From positions 1-7,356 of the forward strand of contig JANXYT010000279.1 of assembly GCA_025355915.1 (NCBI GenBank): a stretch of DNA of 7,356 bases. The letters are read 5' to 3'. The translations under genes were made by a program, and so were the position numbers. The notes under the pieces were generated by a model, which had not been told where the DNA came from, ran no database searches, and saw only the letters and a program-made list of their open reading frames with translations. Source of the stretch: Holophagaceae bacterium. GTDB taxonomy: Bacteria; Acidobacteriota; Holophagae; Holophagales; Holophagaceae. This document shows, piece by piece, positions 1-6,415 of the stretch. Each line of letters starts with the position of its first letter. Positions within the stretch are counted from its first letter, which is position 1.

Positions 1-128
1 TCATCTGTCAGGAAGAAGGCCAGAGCCTGAAGATGGCCACCGAACACCTGGCGGGCCTGGGGGTAGACGACGACACCATCCGCGAATGGCTCAGACCGGA
101 GTTCCTGGCGGCTGGATCTCAGGATTGA
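1..128 (+). CDS. 3' end of a plus-strand gene (partial; possible fumarase/aspartase-family C-terminus)
   Basis: An open frame runs in from the left edge and ends at TGA 126-128, giving 41 C-terminal residues. The codons look like real coding sequence (GC-rich third positions, no stop). The tail has a pattern of G-x-S-L-K-x-A, then an L-x-x-L-G stretch, then an acidic turn and W-L-R-P-E-F. It resembles the small C-terminal helical domain of class II fumarases and aspartate ammonia-lyases, which often ends in an R-P-E-x-M-like motif. That likeness is from memory of the family over a very short stretch, so the product is a weak guess; the existence of a gene end is more secure. The gene converges on smc. 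No clear Rho-independent terminator follows: a hairpin at 179-204 lacks a U-tract. Confidence 0.5.
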   Translation, partial: ICQEEGQSLKMATEHLAGLGVDDDTIREWLRPEFLAAGSQD

Positions 129-191
129 CCCTCGAGTCACCGCTTGGTCACATGAATGTTTCCAGATAGTTACATTAAAGGCTTCTTGTAC

Positions 192-200
192 TGTGGAAAA
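192..200 (-). promoter_or_regulatory. DnaA-box-like 9-mer
   Basis: The plus strand reads TGTGGAAAA, the reverse complement of TTTTCCACA. This fits the relaxed DnaA-box consensus TTWTNCACA exactly and is the inverted copy of the 9-mer at 355-363. It lies on the left side of the AT-rich core. DnaA binding is inferred from sequence only. Confidence 0.4.
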
Positions 201-213
201 GCCTGCGGATTGC

Positions 214-269
214 CCCCTTTTCTCGGTGCTAAATCCTGTCCGGATACAGATTTCCGGGCCCTGTAGGGG
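214..269. repeat. Imperfect extended stem-loop
   Basis: Nested complementary segments can pair: CCCCT (214-218) with AGGGG (265-269), CGG (224-226) with CCG (254-256), and AAATCCTGT (231-239) with ACAGATTT (246-253) with one bulged C, closing a 6-base loop. No U-tract follows on either strand, so it does not look like a simple intrinsic terminator. It could be a fold in the 3' UTR of either convergent transcript, part of a small RNA, or a degenerate palindromic repeat. Confidence 0.35.
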
Positions 270-326
270 TAATTTATCATCAATGTTAGTTTACTGATTT
301 CAATGCTTAGATAGATGATGTTGACA

Positions 327-335
327 TTATCCACC
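327..335 (+). promoter_or_regulatory. DnaA-box-like 9-mer, one mismatch
   Basis: TTATCCACC differs from the classical box TTATCCACA only in the last base. It abuts the right end of the 25% GC segment (271-330) and overlaps the position just after a TTGACA hexamer at 321-326. The DNA just to its left (308-320) carries ATAGATGATG-type triplets that loosely recall origin-unwinding trinucleotide repeats, but they are not regular enough to claim. Confidence 0.35.
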
Positions 336-354
336 GGTCCTTTCGGATTTCGGG

Positions 355-363
355 TTTTCCACA
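355..363 (+). promoter_or_regulatory. DnaA-box-like 9-mer
   Basis: TTTTCCACA matches the relaxed consensus TTWTNCACA exactly. It lies 19 bases after the near-match at 327-335, in the same orientation, and is inverted relative to the identical 9-mer at 192-200. Confidence 0.4.
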
Positions 364-476
364 TTTTCCGCTTTCTTTCGCATTGACAGGGAAGAACGCC
401 ATAGACCCCGGGACAGGGAAGGCGAAAACCGGTCCGTCAACCCCTTAATGTCTTCCCCACACCTCATTCAGGGGGA

Positions 477-3400
477 TCAGACCAGGGCCTCCGCCTCCCG
501 CAGGTGGACGCTGACGAGGCGGGAACAGCCAGCTTCCTCCATGGTGACGCCGTAGAGGGTGTCCGCAGCAATCATGGTGGGCTTCTGGTGGGTAATGACG
601 ATGAACTGGGTGTCGGCCTTCATTTTCTGCACCATGGCTGCGAAGCGGCCCACATTGGCCTCGTCCAGAGGCGCATCCACCTCGTCCAGCACACAGAAGG
701 GGCTGGGCTTGAAGTGGAAGATGGCGAAGAGCAGCGAGATGGCCGTCAGGGCCTTTTCCCCCCCGCTGAGCAACGTCAGTGACTTGGCGGACTTCCCGGG
801 CGGCTGCGCGGTGATCTCGATGCCACATTCGAGCAGGTTCTTGGGGTCCTCCAGGCTGAGGTAGGCACTGCCACCACCAAAGGCCTCACGGAACACTTCC
901 TGGAATCGGGCGTTCACGAACTCGAAGGCCTCCCGGAACCGCTCTTCGCTGGTGGCGTTGATCTCCTGGATGGTGGATTCCAGATTGGCCATGGCCGCGG
1001 TGACGTCGGCCCGCTGCTCGTTCATGAAAGCCAGCCGCGTCTCCGCTTCCTCCAACTCCTGGATGGCCAGGGGATTCACCCCTCCCAGATCCATGCGCCG
1101 GCCCTGCAGTTCATTCAGGTGGGTCTGATGGACCAGTTCGCCTTCCTCCCAGGCTTCCCGCTCGGCGTCACTGATGCCGCCCAGGAAGGCCGGGATATCC
1201 AGACCCAAGGCCAGTTCGACTTCCTTCGACAAGGCCTCCTGGCTGCCCTGCACCTGGGCGCCGTGAATCAGCCCTTCCTGGTGCTCGGCGCGGGCGTTTT
1301 CCAAAGCCTCTTGGAATTCGCGGGCGGCCCGCTCCTGCACCCGCAGGGTTTCCTGATCCAGTTCGAGCCTGGGCTGAGCGTCCCGGGCCAGCGTCTGCAC
1401 GCCTTCACGGTCCCGGAGGAAGGTCTGGGATTCGGCCTCCAATTCGGACAGGCGACGCACGCAGGTGTCCATGCGTTCAACCTGCTCCATGGCCTCCGCC
1501 TCCAGCCGCTGGCGTTCGGCCTCGAGATCGAAGCGGCCCCGTTGCGAGAGCTTCAGGTGACGCTCGTGGCCATCCCGCTCAGCCCAAGCGGCATCTCGAC
1601 CCCGGGCGGCCTCCAGCCGCTGGTCGCGTCGTTCGTCGAGGCGCTGGCGCGCCTCGCGCACCCGCAGCTCGGCCTGAAGGAGGGCTTCCTCCAGCACGGC
1701 GTCCCCCGCTTCCTCGGGATGTTCATCGAGTTCACGCAGCTGGGCTTGAAGCTGTTTGATCTCGGTTTCGATCTGCTCCCACAGGGCGTCCGCCCGCTCA
1801 CTCGCGGCGTTGATCTCGGACAACTGCCCCTGGAGCGAAAGCCGCTGGGACGTGTGAGTGTCCGCCCTCCCCCGAAGCGCGCGCAGATCCTCATCGATTT
1901 CCAAGGATCGTTCCCGGGCAGCGCGGGCCTCGTCTCCTCCGCGGCCACGCTGGATCTCCAGTTCCTCCAGCCGGTCCAGAAGGGCCTCGCGGGTGCCCTT
2001 GGCCTCCTCCTGCTCCGCCCTCAGCTTGATCGGGGAGGCGGCGGGTGCGGAAACACCCAGTTGCACCGGACCGAAAGGCAGGCGGATAAAGCCCGGGGAC
2101 ACGAAAGCCAAGTCGGGGTGGGCCAGGACCAGGGCCGGCAACACCTCGTCTGAACAGCTGAAGGCCCGGTCCACCAGGGCCCCGAGGGGCCGATTGGAGG
2201 CACTCCAGCGCACATGGTCCCTGAGGGGCTCGCAACCTTCGGGGGCGAGGGGTGCGGCCACTTGGCCTTCCAGGGCCATCAAGAGGTGCCCCGGCGCCCC
2301 GGCCGCCTGACGGGCCGTATCCGCATCCACCGACAGGGACTGAAGCCAGACCCCGAGCAGCCGCTCCAGGTCGGGCCGCAAGGCCTCGTCCACGGTCAAC
2401 AGTTCCACCAGAGCGCTGGGACGGATCCCCTGCTCCCGCAGCCACGTGAGCCCCTTGCGCAGCTCCTCATCCCCGAAGCTCTGTGCGAGCAGGTCGGAGA
2501 TCTGCCGCAGTCGGCGCTCGGCGGCGTCCAGTTCCGCTTCGGCGCGGTGATGGTCCTGCGATAGGGTCCGCTGGGTCACCTCCAGAGTCTCGGCACGGCG
2601 CCGCTGGTCGAGGGAGGCCTCCTCGGCCTGCTCCAGCTGGGCCAATAGACCCTCCAGGGTCCGCTCCACCTGGACGGTCTCGGACTGCAGGCTTTCCAGG
2701 CGCGGGGCCCGCACGGATTCCTCGTGGTTCAAGGTATCGAGGCGGCCTTCCAGCTGGGCGATCTGGGTCTGCAATCCCAGCCGCTGCTTCTGGCGGGCCA
2801 GCGCTTCCTGCTGGCCTTCAGCCTTGCGCTCACGCAGGGCATGGAGCCCCGCATCCTCGTGGCGAAGCGCCCCCTGGGCCAGGGCGACAGCCTCCTCGGC
2901 CTTGGCCAGATCGGCTTCCCACACCCCCAAACGCTCGGACGCCTCCTTGAGCACTCCCTCGAGCGCCGAAAAGGAGTCCCCTGATTCCGCGAGGCGCGCC
3001 GCCAGTGCCTGTATGCGCTCCTCCAGGCGGCTCCGCTGCTCCTGGGCTTCGCCCCGCCGATCCTCCTGGAACCCCCGTTCCTGATCCGCCAGCTGGAGAC
3101 GCTGGTCCAGGGCCAGCATCGCGCTGGCGCGCTTCGCCTGGGCCTGCTGCTGTTCATCCACCGACAGACGCAGGGCCTCGACTTCGGAGGCCTTTTCAGA
3201 CACCTGCGCGGTGAGTTCCGCCACCCGGCGTTCAGTCTGATCCAGCTCGTCGAGGATGCGCTGCTTGGCCGCCTCCAGCTCCACCGCCTTGCCCGCGAGC
3301 AGGATGCGCTGGGTGGCCTTGATCTCCGTGTCCAGCTCCTTGGCCTTGCGGGCCCGGGAGGCCTGGCGGCGGAGCGAATCCATCTGCTTGTTCAGTTCAA

Positions 3401-3986
3401 ACAGGATGTCGTCCAGCCGCTGGAGGTTGGCCCTGGTCTCATCCAGCCGCTTCTCGGCATCGGCGCGGCGCAGCTTGTAGCGCGTGATGCCCGCGGCCTC
3501 CTCCAACAGCAAGCGGCGGTCCTTGGGCTTGCTGCTCAGGATGAGATCGATCTGCCCCTGCTGGATGAAGCTGTAGGCCCGGGTTCCCATGCCCGTGTCG
3601 AGGAGCAGGTCCTGGACATCCTTGAGCCGGGCCTCCCGGCCATTGATGCGGTATTCACTTCCCGTGTCGCGATAGAGGCGACGGGAGATCACGACCTCGC
3701 GGGTGGCGCCCGGCAGGGTGGGGTCGGGCATCTCGAGGACCAGTTTCACTTCGGACATGCCCATGGGCCGGCGATGGGCCGTGCCCCCGAAAATCACGTC
3801 CGCCATCTCCGCGCCGCGCAGCATGGAGGGGCGCTGTTCCCCCAAGACCCAAGCCAGGCTGTCGGAGATGTTCGACTTGCCGCACCCGTTGGGCCCGACA
3901 ACGGCCGTCATCCCGGCCGGGAAGCTGAGCTTCTGGGCGTCGGCGAAGGATTTGAATCCATGGAGTTCGAGGGAAATCAGGCGCAC
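477..3986 (-). CDS. smc: Chromosome segregation/condensation ATPase SMC
   Basis: Structural maintenance of chromosomes protein. As a dimer with ScpA/ScpB it entraps and organises DNA on the nucleoid, driven by ATP binding and hydrolysis. The product has 1169 residues, the usual length for bacterial SMC. The N-terminal head has a family-typical start (L-E-L-H-G-F-K-S-F), Walker A G-P-N-G-C-G-K-S-N at about 31-39, the L-R-G arginine at 57 and the Q-loop region I-Q-Q-G-Q at 141-145. A long coiled coil follows, a hinge at roughly 506-652, a returning coiled coil, and the C-terminal head with signature L-S-G-G-E (from 1073), Walker B V-L-D-E-V-D (D1101, E1102) and switch histidine at 1133. GTG at 3986 is chosen because family homology begins there and GGAG (3997-4000) lies 10 bases upstream. 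The frame stays open upstream to 4652, but that stretch lacks family features and is antisense to the next gene. The hinge is divergent at its C-terminal end. scpA and scpB are not adjacent. Confidence 0.97.
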   Translation of the reverse strand: MRLISLELHGFKSFADAQKLSFPAGMTAVVGPNGCGKSNISDSLAWVLGEQRPSMLRGAEMADVIFGGTAHRRPMGMSEVKLVLEMPDPTLPGATREVVISRRLYRDTGSEYRINGREARLKDVQDLLLDTGMGTRAYSFIQQGQIDLILSSKPKDRRLLLEEAAGITRYKLRRADAEKRLDETRANLQRLDDILFELNKQMDSLRRQASRARKAKELDTEIKATQRILLAGKAVELEAAKQRILDELDQTERRVAELTAQVSEKASEVEALRLSVDEQQQAQAKRASAMLALDQRLQLADQERGFQEDRRGEAQEQRSRLEERIQALAARLAESGDSFSALEGVLKEASERLGVWEADLAKAEEAVALAQGALRHEDAGLHALRERKAEGQQEALARQKQRLGLQTQIAQLEGRLDTLNHEESVRAPRLESLQSETVQVERTLEGLLAQLEQAEEASLDQRRRAETLEVTQRTLSQDHHRAEAELDAAERRLRQISDLLAQSFGDEELRKGLTWLREQGIRPSALVELLTVDEALRPDLERLLGVWLQSLSVDADTARQAAGAPGHLLMALEGQVAAPLAPEGCEPLRDHVRWSASNRPLGALVDRAFSCSDEVLPALVLAHPDLAFVSPGFIRLPFGPVQLGVSAPAASPIKLRAEQEEAKGTREALLDRLEELEIQRGRGGDEARAARERSLEIDEDLRALRGRADTHTSQRLSLQGQLSEINAASERADALWEQIETEIKQLQAQLRELDEHPEEAGDAVLEEALLQAELRVREARQRLDERRDQRLEAARGRDAAWAERDGHERHLKLSQRGRFDLEAERQRLEAEAMEQVERMDTCVRRLSELEAESQTFLRDREGVQTLARDAQPRLELDQETLRVQERAAREFQEALENARAEHQEGLIHGAQVQGSQEALSKEVELALGLDIPAFLGGISDAEREAWEEGELVHQTHLNELQGRRMDLGGVNPLAIQELEEAETRLAFMNEQRADVTAAMANLESTIQEINATSEERFREAFEFVNARFQEVFREAFGGGSAYLSLEDPKNLLECGIEITAQPPGKSAKSLTLLSGGEKALTAISLLFAIFHFKPSPFCVLDEVDAPLDEANVGRFAAMVQKMKADTQFIVITHQKPTMIAADTLYGVTMEEAGCSRLVSVHLREAEALV

Positions 3987-3996
3987 GCGGTCAGCG

Positions 3997-4000
3997 CTCC
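3997..4000 (-). promoter_or_regulatory. Ribosome binding site deciding the smc GTG start
   Basis: The minus strand reads GGAG here, 10 bases before GTG at 3986-3984. A stronger-looking AAGGAG further upstream (4022-4027) abuts an out-of-frame ATG at zero spacing and therefore does not define a better in-frame start. Alternative in-frame ATGs about 16 codons upstream would add residues absent from typical SMC N-termini. Confidence 0.5.
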
Positions 4001-4080
4001 AGGAAAGGAAAGTGGGAACATCTCCTTCCATCATTCCACACCACGCGCAGGATCCGACCTTTGCTTGCCGATGTCCCCCC

Positions 4081-4109
4081 TTGGGAAACGGCTGGAAGCC
4101 CGCTAGACT
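4081..4109 (+). promoter_or_regulatory. Candidate sigma-70-type promoter for the pil-like operon
   Basis: TTGGGA (4081-4086, 4 of 6 to the -35 consensus) and TAGACT (4104-4109, 4 of 6 to the -10 consensus) are separated by exactly 17 bases. The -10 is flanked by CCCG (4098-4101, approximate) and CGGG (4110-4113), a small inverted repeat that could be incidental. Transcription would begin around 4116, leaving a leader of about 130 bases before the GTG at 4246. Confidence 0.45.
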
Positions 4110-4245
4110 CGGGTCTTTCCCAGGCCAGTCAGGAGTCACCTGTGCAGCCTTTCCCCGTCCCCCAGCAGGATCTTGCGGTAGATGACCGGCCAGGGGTCGG
4201 CGCATCCTCCTCCCTGGACGGCGGCCGTGTGGGCGGAGACAGGCC

Positions 4246-4977
4246 GTGAAACTCCCCATCCTGGCCCCGCCCGACACCTCCCTGCTGTGGCTAGAGGCGA
4301 ATCGGGTTATTGCCGGCCAGCATCGCCGTCCCCTGCAAGGGCTACCCACCGAGGACCAGCTGGCCCAGGCTTTGGCGGCCCTGCCGGTGGGGCCTACGCG
4401 CTGGGTCGTGGAGGATTTGTGGACCCCCTCCCTCCTGCTTCGGGATCTCACCGAACTCCCGCGCGGGGCGGAAGCCCAGGAGGCCTTTTTCCGGTGGCGG
4501 TTCACCCAATCCCTGGCCGTGGAGGAGCCCCATTTCGTGCAGGCCATGGAAGTGGAACCCGGGGTCTGGCTGGCCGCCGGTATCCGTGAGGAGCTGCGTA
4601 ACACGTTGCTCCAGCTGGGCCTGCGCCTGGACCGGAACCTCCATAGCCTCACCCCCCGCTGGCTGCACCTCTACAACCTGCTGGCCCCTGCCCTCGAGCT
4701 CCCGGGCATGCTGCTGTCCTTGAGCCCGGCGGAATCCGGGCGATACGCCGGCACCCTCGTGGCCTGGGGACGCACCCTCTGCCTGTTGCGCCAGTGGTCC
4801 GAACCCCTCTCCCCCGAAGCCTGGATCGAGGAGCGAATCTCCCCCAGTGCCGCCTTCCTTCAGCGGGAATCCCGCACCCCCCAACAGCTCTTCATCTGGG
4901 GCGCCCCCGCCTGGCCCGAGTGCAATCTGCCCTTGCGCATTCTCGACGAGCGCTTCGTGATCGGGGAGACACGCTGA
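4246..4977 (+). CDS. pilM: PilM/GspL cytoplasmic-domain-like assembly protein
   Basis: Probable cytoplasmic component of a type IV pilus/type II secretion-like assembly platform, expected to dock on the N-terminus of the PilN-like product. It has 243 residues, short for PilM (about 350) but close to the cytoplasmic domain of GspL. There is no signal peptide or membrane helix. Residues 51-135 show the PilM/GspL-like order: a strand (R-W-V-V-E-D-L-W), an L-L-L-R-D-L-x-E-L-P segment, F-F-R-W-R-F-T-Q-S-L, a strand pair around 95-112, then an amphipathic helix and a G-L-x-L-D strand (111-129). The N-terminal D-x-G nucleotide-binding signature of actin-like folds is not visible; the equivalent strand reads S-L-L-W-L-E-A-N. 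The start is GTG with GGAG (4235-4238) 7 bases upstream. The stop overlaps the next ATG by one base (TGATG), so the two are translationally coupled. The assignment rests on topology and neighbours; GspL-like is an equally fair name. Confidence 0.7.
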   Translation: MKLPILAPPDTSLLWLEANRVIAGQHRRPLQGLPTEDQLAQALAALPVGPTRWVVEDLWTPSLLLRDLTELPRGAEAQEAFFRWRFTQSLAVEEPHFVQAMEVEPGVWLAAGIREELRNTLLQLGLRLDRNLHSLTPRWLHLYNLLAPALELPGMLLSLSPAESGRYAGTLVAWGRTLCLLRQWSEPLSPEAWIEERISPSAAFLQRESRTPQQLFIWGAPAWPECNLPLRILDERFVIGETR

Positions 4978-5837
4978 TGGCCGTCCCGGTCCTCCATCTC
5001 AACCTCGCCCCGCGCCCAAGTCTGTGGCGCCAACACCACCAGACCCTCGGCTGGGTCGCCCTGGGTGGGGGAATCATCTTCATGGCCGCCGCCATTGGAT
5101 TCACCTGGCGCGCCTACCATCAAGCCAACCGGGCGGGACGGGATGCCGTCAGCCTCACCGAAGAGGCCCGGCGCGCGGCCCGGCAGGAACAGCAGATCGA
5201 ATCGTCGCTCAAGGATATGGATGCCACCCGCGAGCAGTCCCGATGGAAGCTCGCAGAGCGGATTCTCCAGGAGCGCAGCCTGCCCTGGTCCCGGTTGACA
5301 GCTGAGCTCGAGCAGTGCATGGTCCCCGACATGCGTCTGAAGGGCCTACAACGGACCCGGAGCAACGCCCAGCAGGTGGTGATGAAGCTCAAGGGAGAGG
5401 CCCGAACCCGCCAGGCCGAGGCCGCCTTCGTGGAAGCCTTGCGCTCAGCGCCGGTTTTCGCCCAGGTCGTCCTCGAGCGGGAATCCGAGCGGGCTGGAGG
5501 AGGCTGGGATTTCGAGATCAGCCTACCCGCCGCCACCGTGCCGCCCCCGTTCAAGGTCAAGGCCGTCAAACCCGGTTCTGGCGCCCTGATCCCCACCAGG
5601 GTCGCCGTCCGTCCCCCAGCCCCGACCATTCCTTCCCGCGTTCCGGCGCCAGCCGGTGCCCCCGTCGCCGATCCAGCCCGCCCTGTCCCCCCCCCAACCC
5701 ATCCCGCCGCGCCGCTGGTCATGGACAGCCCAGACGGTGCCCAGGCCCGGCCTGCTCCCGCGGCTGACGATGAAGGAGGAGGCCGTCGCCGACGCCCTCC
5801 CCGCTCACGCCTGAGTGATCCGAGGACCCCCCGATGA
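4977..5837 (+). CDS. pilN: PilN-like inner-membrane assembly protein with long Pro/Arg-rich C-terminal tail
   Basis: Bitopic inner-membrane protein, expected to link the PilM-like protein in the cytoplasm to the PilO-like partner in the periplasm. The 286 residues comprise a short cytoplasmic N-terminus with H-L-N-L-A-P-R-P (7-14), corresponding to the I-N-L-L-P motif by which PilN binds PilM. A single membrane helix follows at about 24-44, a charged coiled coil at 50-100, and a ferredoxin-like region at 101-184. Residues 185-286 form an atypical low-complexity tail: the last 98 residues hold 26 prolines, with an acidic D-D-E patch and R-R-R-R near the end (270-273). A C9 tract (5687-5695) lies inside it. 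GGAG at 4965-4968 is 8 bases before the ATG. The frame is open for 183 further bases upstream, but the overlap with the previous stop, the RBS and the family N-terminus fix this start. The stop overlaps the next start (ATGA). Confidence 0.85.
   Translation: MAVPVLHLNLAPRPSLWRQHHQTLGWVALGGGIIFMAAAIGFTWRAYHQANRAGRDAVSLTEEARRAARQEQQIESSLKDMDATREQSRWKLAERILQERSLPWSRLTAELEQCMVPDMRLKGLQRTRSNAQQVVMKLKGEARTRQAEAAFVEALRSAPVFAQVVLERESERAGGGWDFEISLPAATVPPPFKVKAVKPGSGALIPTRVAVRPPAPTIPSRVPAPAGAPVADPARPVPPPTHPAAPLVMDSPDGAQARPAPAADDEGGGRRRRPPRSRLSDPRTPR
5687..5695 (+). repeat. C9 homopolymer inside the PilN-like gene
   Basis: Nine consecutive C residues encode part of V-P-P-P in the proline-rich tail. Gaining one C would move reading into the frame that closes at TGA 5765-5767, truncating and changing the tail while leaving the membrane helix, coiled coil and ferredoxin-like domain intact. 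Slippage is possible in principle but not shown here. Confidence 0.6.
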
Positions 5838-6415
5838 GCAGCCCCCTTCGCGCGAGCCGCCTTCGATTGGCCCTGGGCCTCCTGGGCCTGGTGTCTGGCA
5901 TCGGTGTGGCTTTCTTCCTGCTTCCGGATGCCTCCCAGCAGCTGGCCCAGAAGCTGAAGGCCAAGCGGGAGGCCGAGCTCAGCCGGAACCAGCAGGTGCA
6001 GCAGCTTCAGGAACTCCAGCAGTTGGCCGACCGCATCCAGCGCGGGCGGGAAACCCTGGCAGATCTGGAGGCCCGTCTGCCTCGAGGTTCTGCTGGAGAG
6101 CTCCAGTGGAGCCTCAGCAAAACCCTCCATGAATTGGCTCAGAAACACGGCTTGCGCTTGCAGACGGTGAAGTACGGCTTGCCCAGCCGGGAAGGGGCGC
6201 GCGGCTCCGATCTGGAGGCTGTGGAGGTCGAATTCGTCGCGTTGGGCCTCTACGCGAACCACAAGGCCTTCATGCTCGCCCTTGAGGGATCCGGCCTGCC
6301 CTTCGCCGTGCGGGATGGGCGCCTTGAGGAGAGTGCTGAAGGTGCGCGGCTCAACATCGTGCTCCGCGCCTTCCGCAAGACCGGCGCTCCCGAACGCGAG
6401 GAGGGCGAGGCATGA
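5834..6415 (+). CDS. pilO: PilO-like inner-membrane assembly protein
   Basis: Bitopic inner-membrane protein predicted to heterodimerise with the PilN-like product and form the periplasmic scaffold of the assembly platform. Its 193 residues have a short basic cytoplasmic N-terminus, one membrane helix at about 11-31, a Gln/Leu-rich coiled coil at 35-82, and a compact alpha/beta domain at 90-181 of the PilO/GspM ferredoxin-like type. That domain includes the strand T-V-K-Y-G (111-115), the E-V-E-F-V-A-L-G strand (131-138), and a helix then strand ending in L-N-I-V-L-R-A-F (173-180). The length is close to usual PilO (about 200). GAGGA (5822-5826) lies 7 bases before the ATG. It overlaps both neighbours by four bases (ATGA), so coupled translation is likely. 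GspM is the alternative name; gene order and size favour PilO. Confidence 0.85.
   Translation: MSSPLRASRLRLALGLLGLVSGIGVAFFLLPDASQQLAQKLKAKREAELSRNQQVQQLQELQQLADRIQRGRETLADLEARLPRGSAGELQWSLSKTLHELAQKHGLRLQTVKYGLPSREGARGSDLEAVEVEFVALGLYANHKAFMLALEGSGLPFAVRDGRLEESAEGARLNIVLRAFRKTGAPEREEGEA

Larger units (their letters stand above)
129..476. other. AT-rich gene-free region between convergent gene ends
   Basis: This 348-base stretch lies between the 3' ends of the left partial gene and smc, so neither gene needs a promoter here. By hand count 181-360 is about 45% GC and 271-330 only 15 of 60 bases (25%), far below the flanking coding DNA. I see three DnaA-box-like 9-mers (192-200, 327-335, 355-363), a perfect TTGACA (321-326) without a convincing -10 partner, an imperfect stem-loop (214-269), and a direct repeat GACAGGGAAG at 385-394 and 412-421. 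No tRNA, rRNA or known riboswitch was recognised. A 64-codon open frame on the minus strand (170-364) has no coding character. Confidence 0.6.
3987..4245. other. Divergent intergenic region, smc / pil-like operon
   Basis: These 259 bases separate the divergent starts of smc and the PilM-like gene and should hold both promoters. Open frames that cross it on both strands are GC-driven; none has a family-like sequence. A plus-strand promoter candidate is seen at 4081-4109. I found no convincing -35/-10 pair for smc on the minus strand. Confidence 0.55.

Noticed and set aside
179..204. Hairpin AGGCTT...AAGCCT as intrinsic terminator of the left gene
   Set aside because: The stem is short with a bulge, the loop is long and no T-tract follows.
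266..300. Possible dif (XerC/XerD) site
   Set aside because: One half resembles the XerD arm at 7 of 11 positions around ATGTTA, but the XerC arm does not match.
321..350. Promoter built on the perfect TTGACA at 321-326
   Set aside because: At 17-18 bases downstream the sequence is CGGATT/GGATTT, a poor -10, and a plus-strand transcript would only run antisense into smc.
170..364. 64-codon minus-strand open frame in the AT-rich region
   Set aside because: It has no RBS, no recognisable motif and AT-rich codons unlike the neighbours; its start lies inside a DnaA-box-like 9-mer.
1119..2153. 344-codon plus-strand open frame inside smc
   Set aside because: It is antisense to the conserved SMC coding sequence; high GC suppresses stop codons, and its composition (rich in L, G, P, Q) is typical of a shadow frame.
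3977..4027. AAGGAG plus 14-residue leader peptide overlapping the smc start
   Set aside because: The AAGGAG touches the ATG with no spacing, so ribosome loading there is unlikely; the short frame overlaps smc by chance.
3987..4652. 222-codon N-terminal extension of the smc frame
   Set aside because: The frame is open but shows no family similarity, is antisense to the PilM-like gene, and SMC homology begins exactly at the GTG at 3986.
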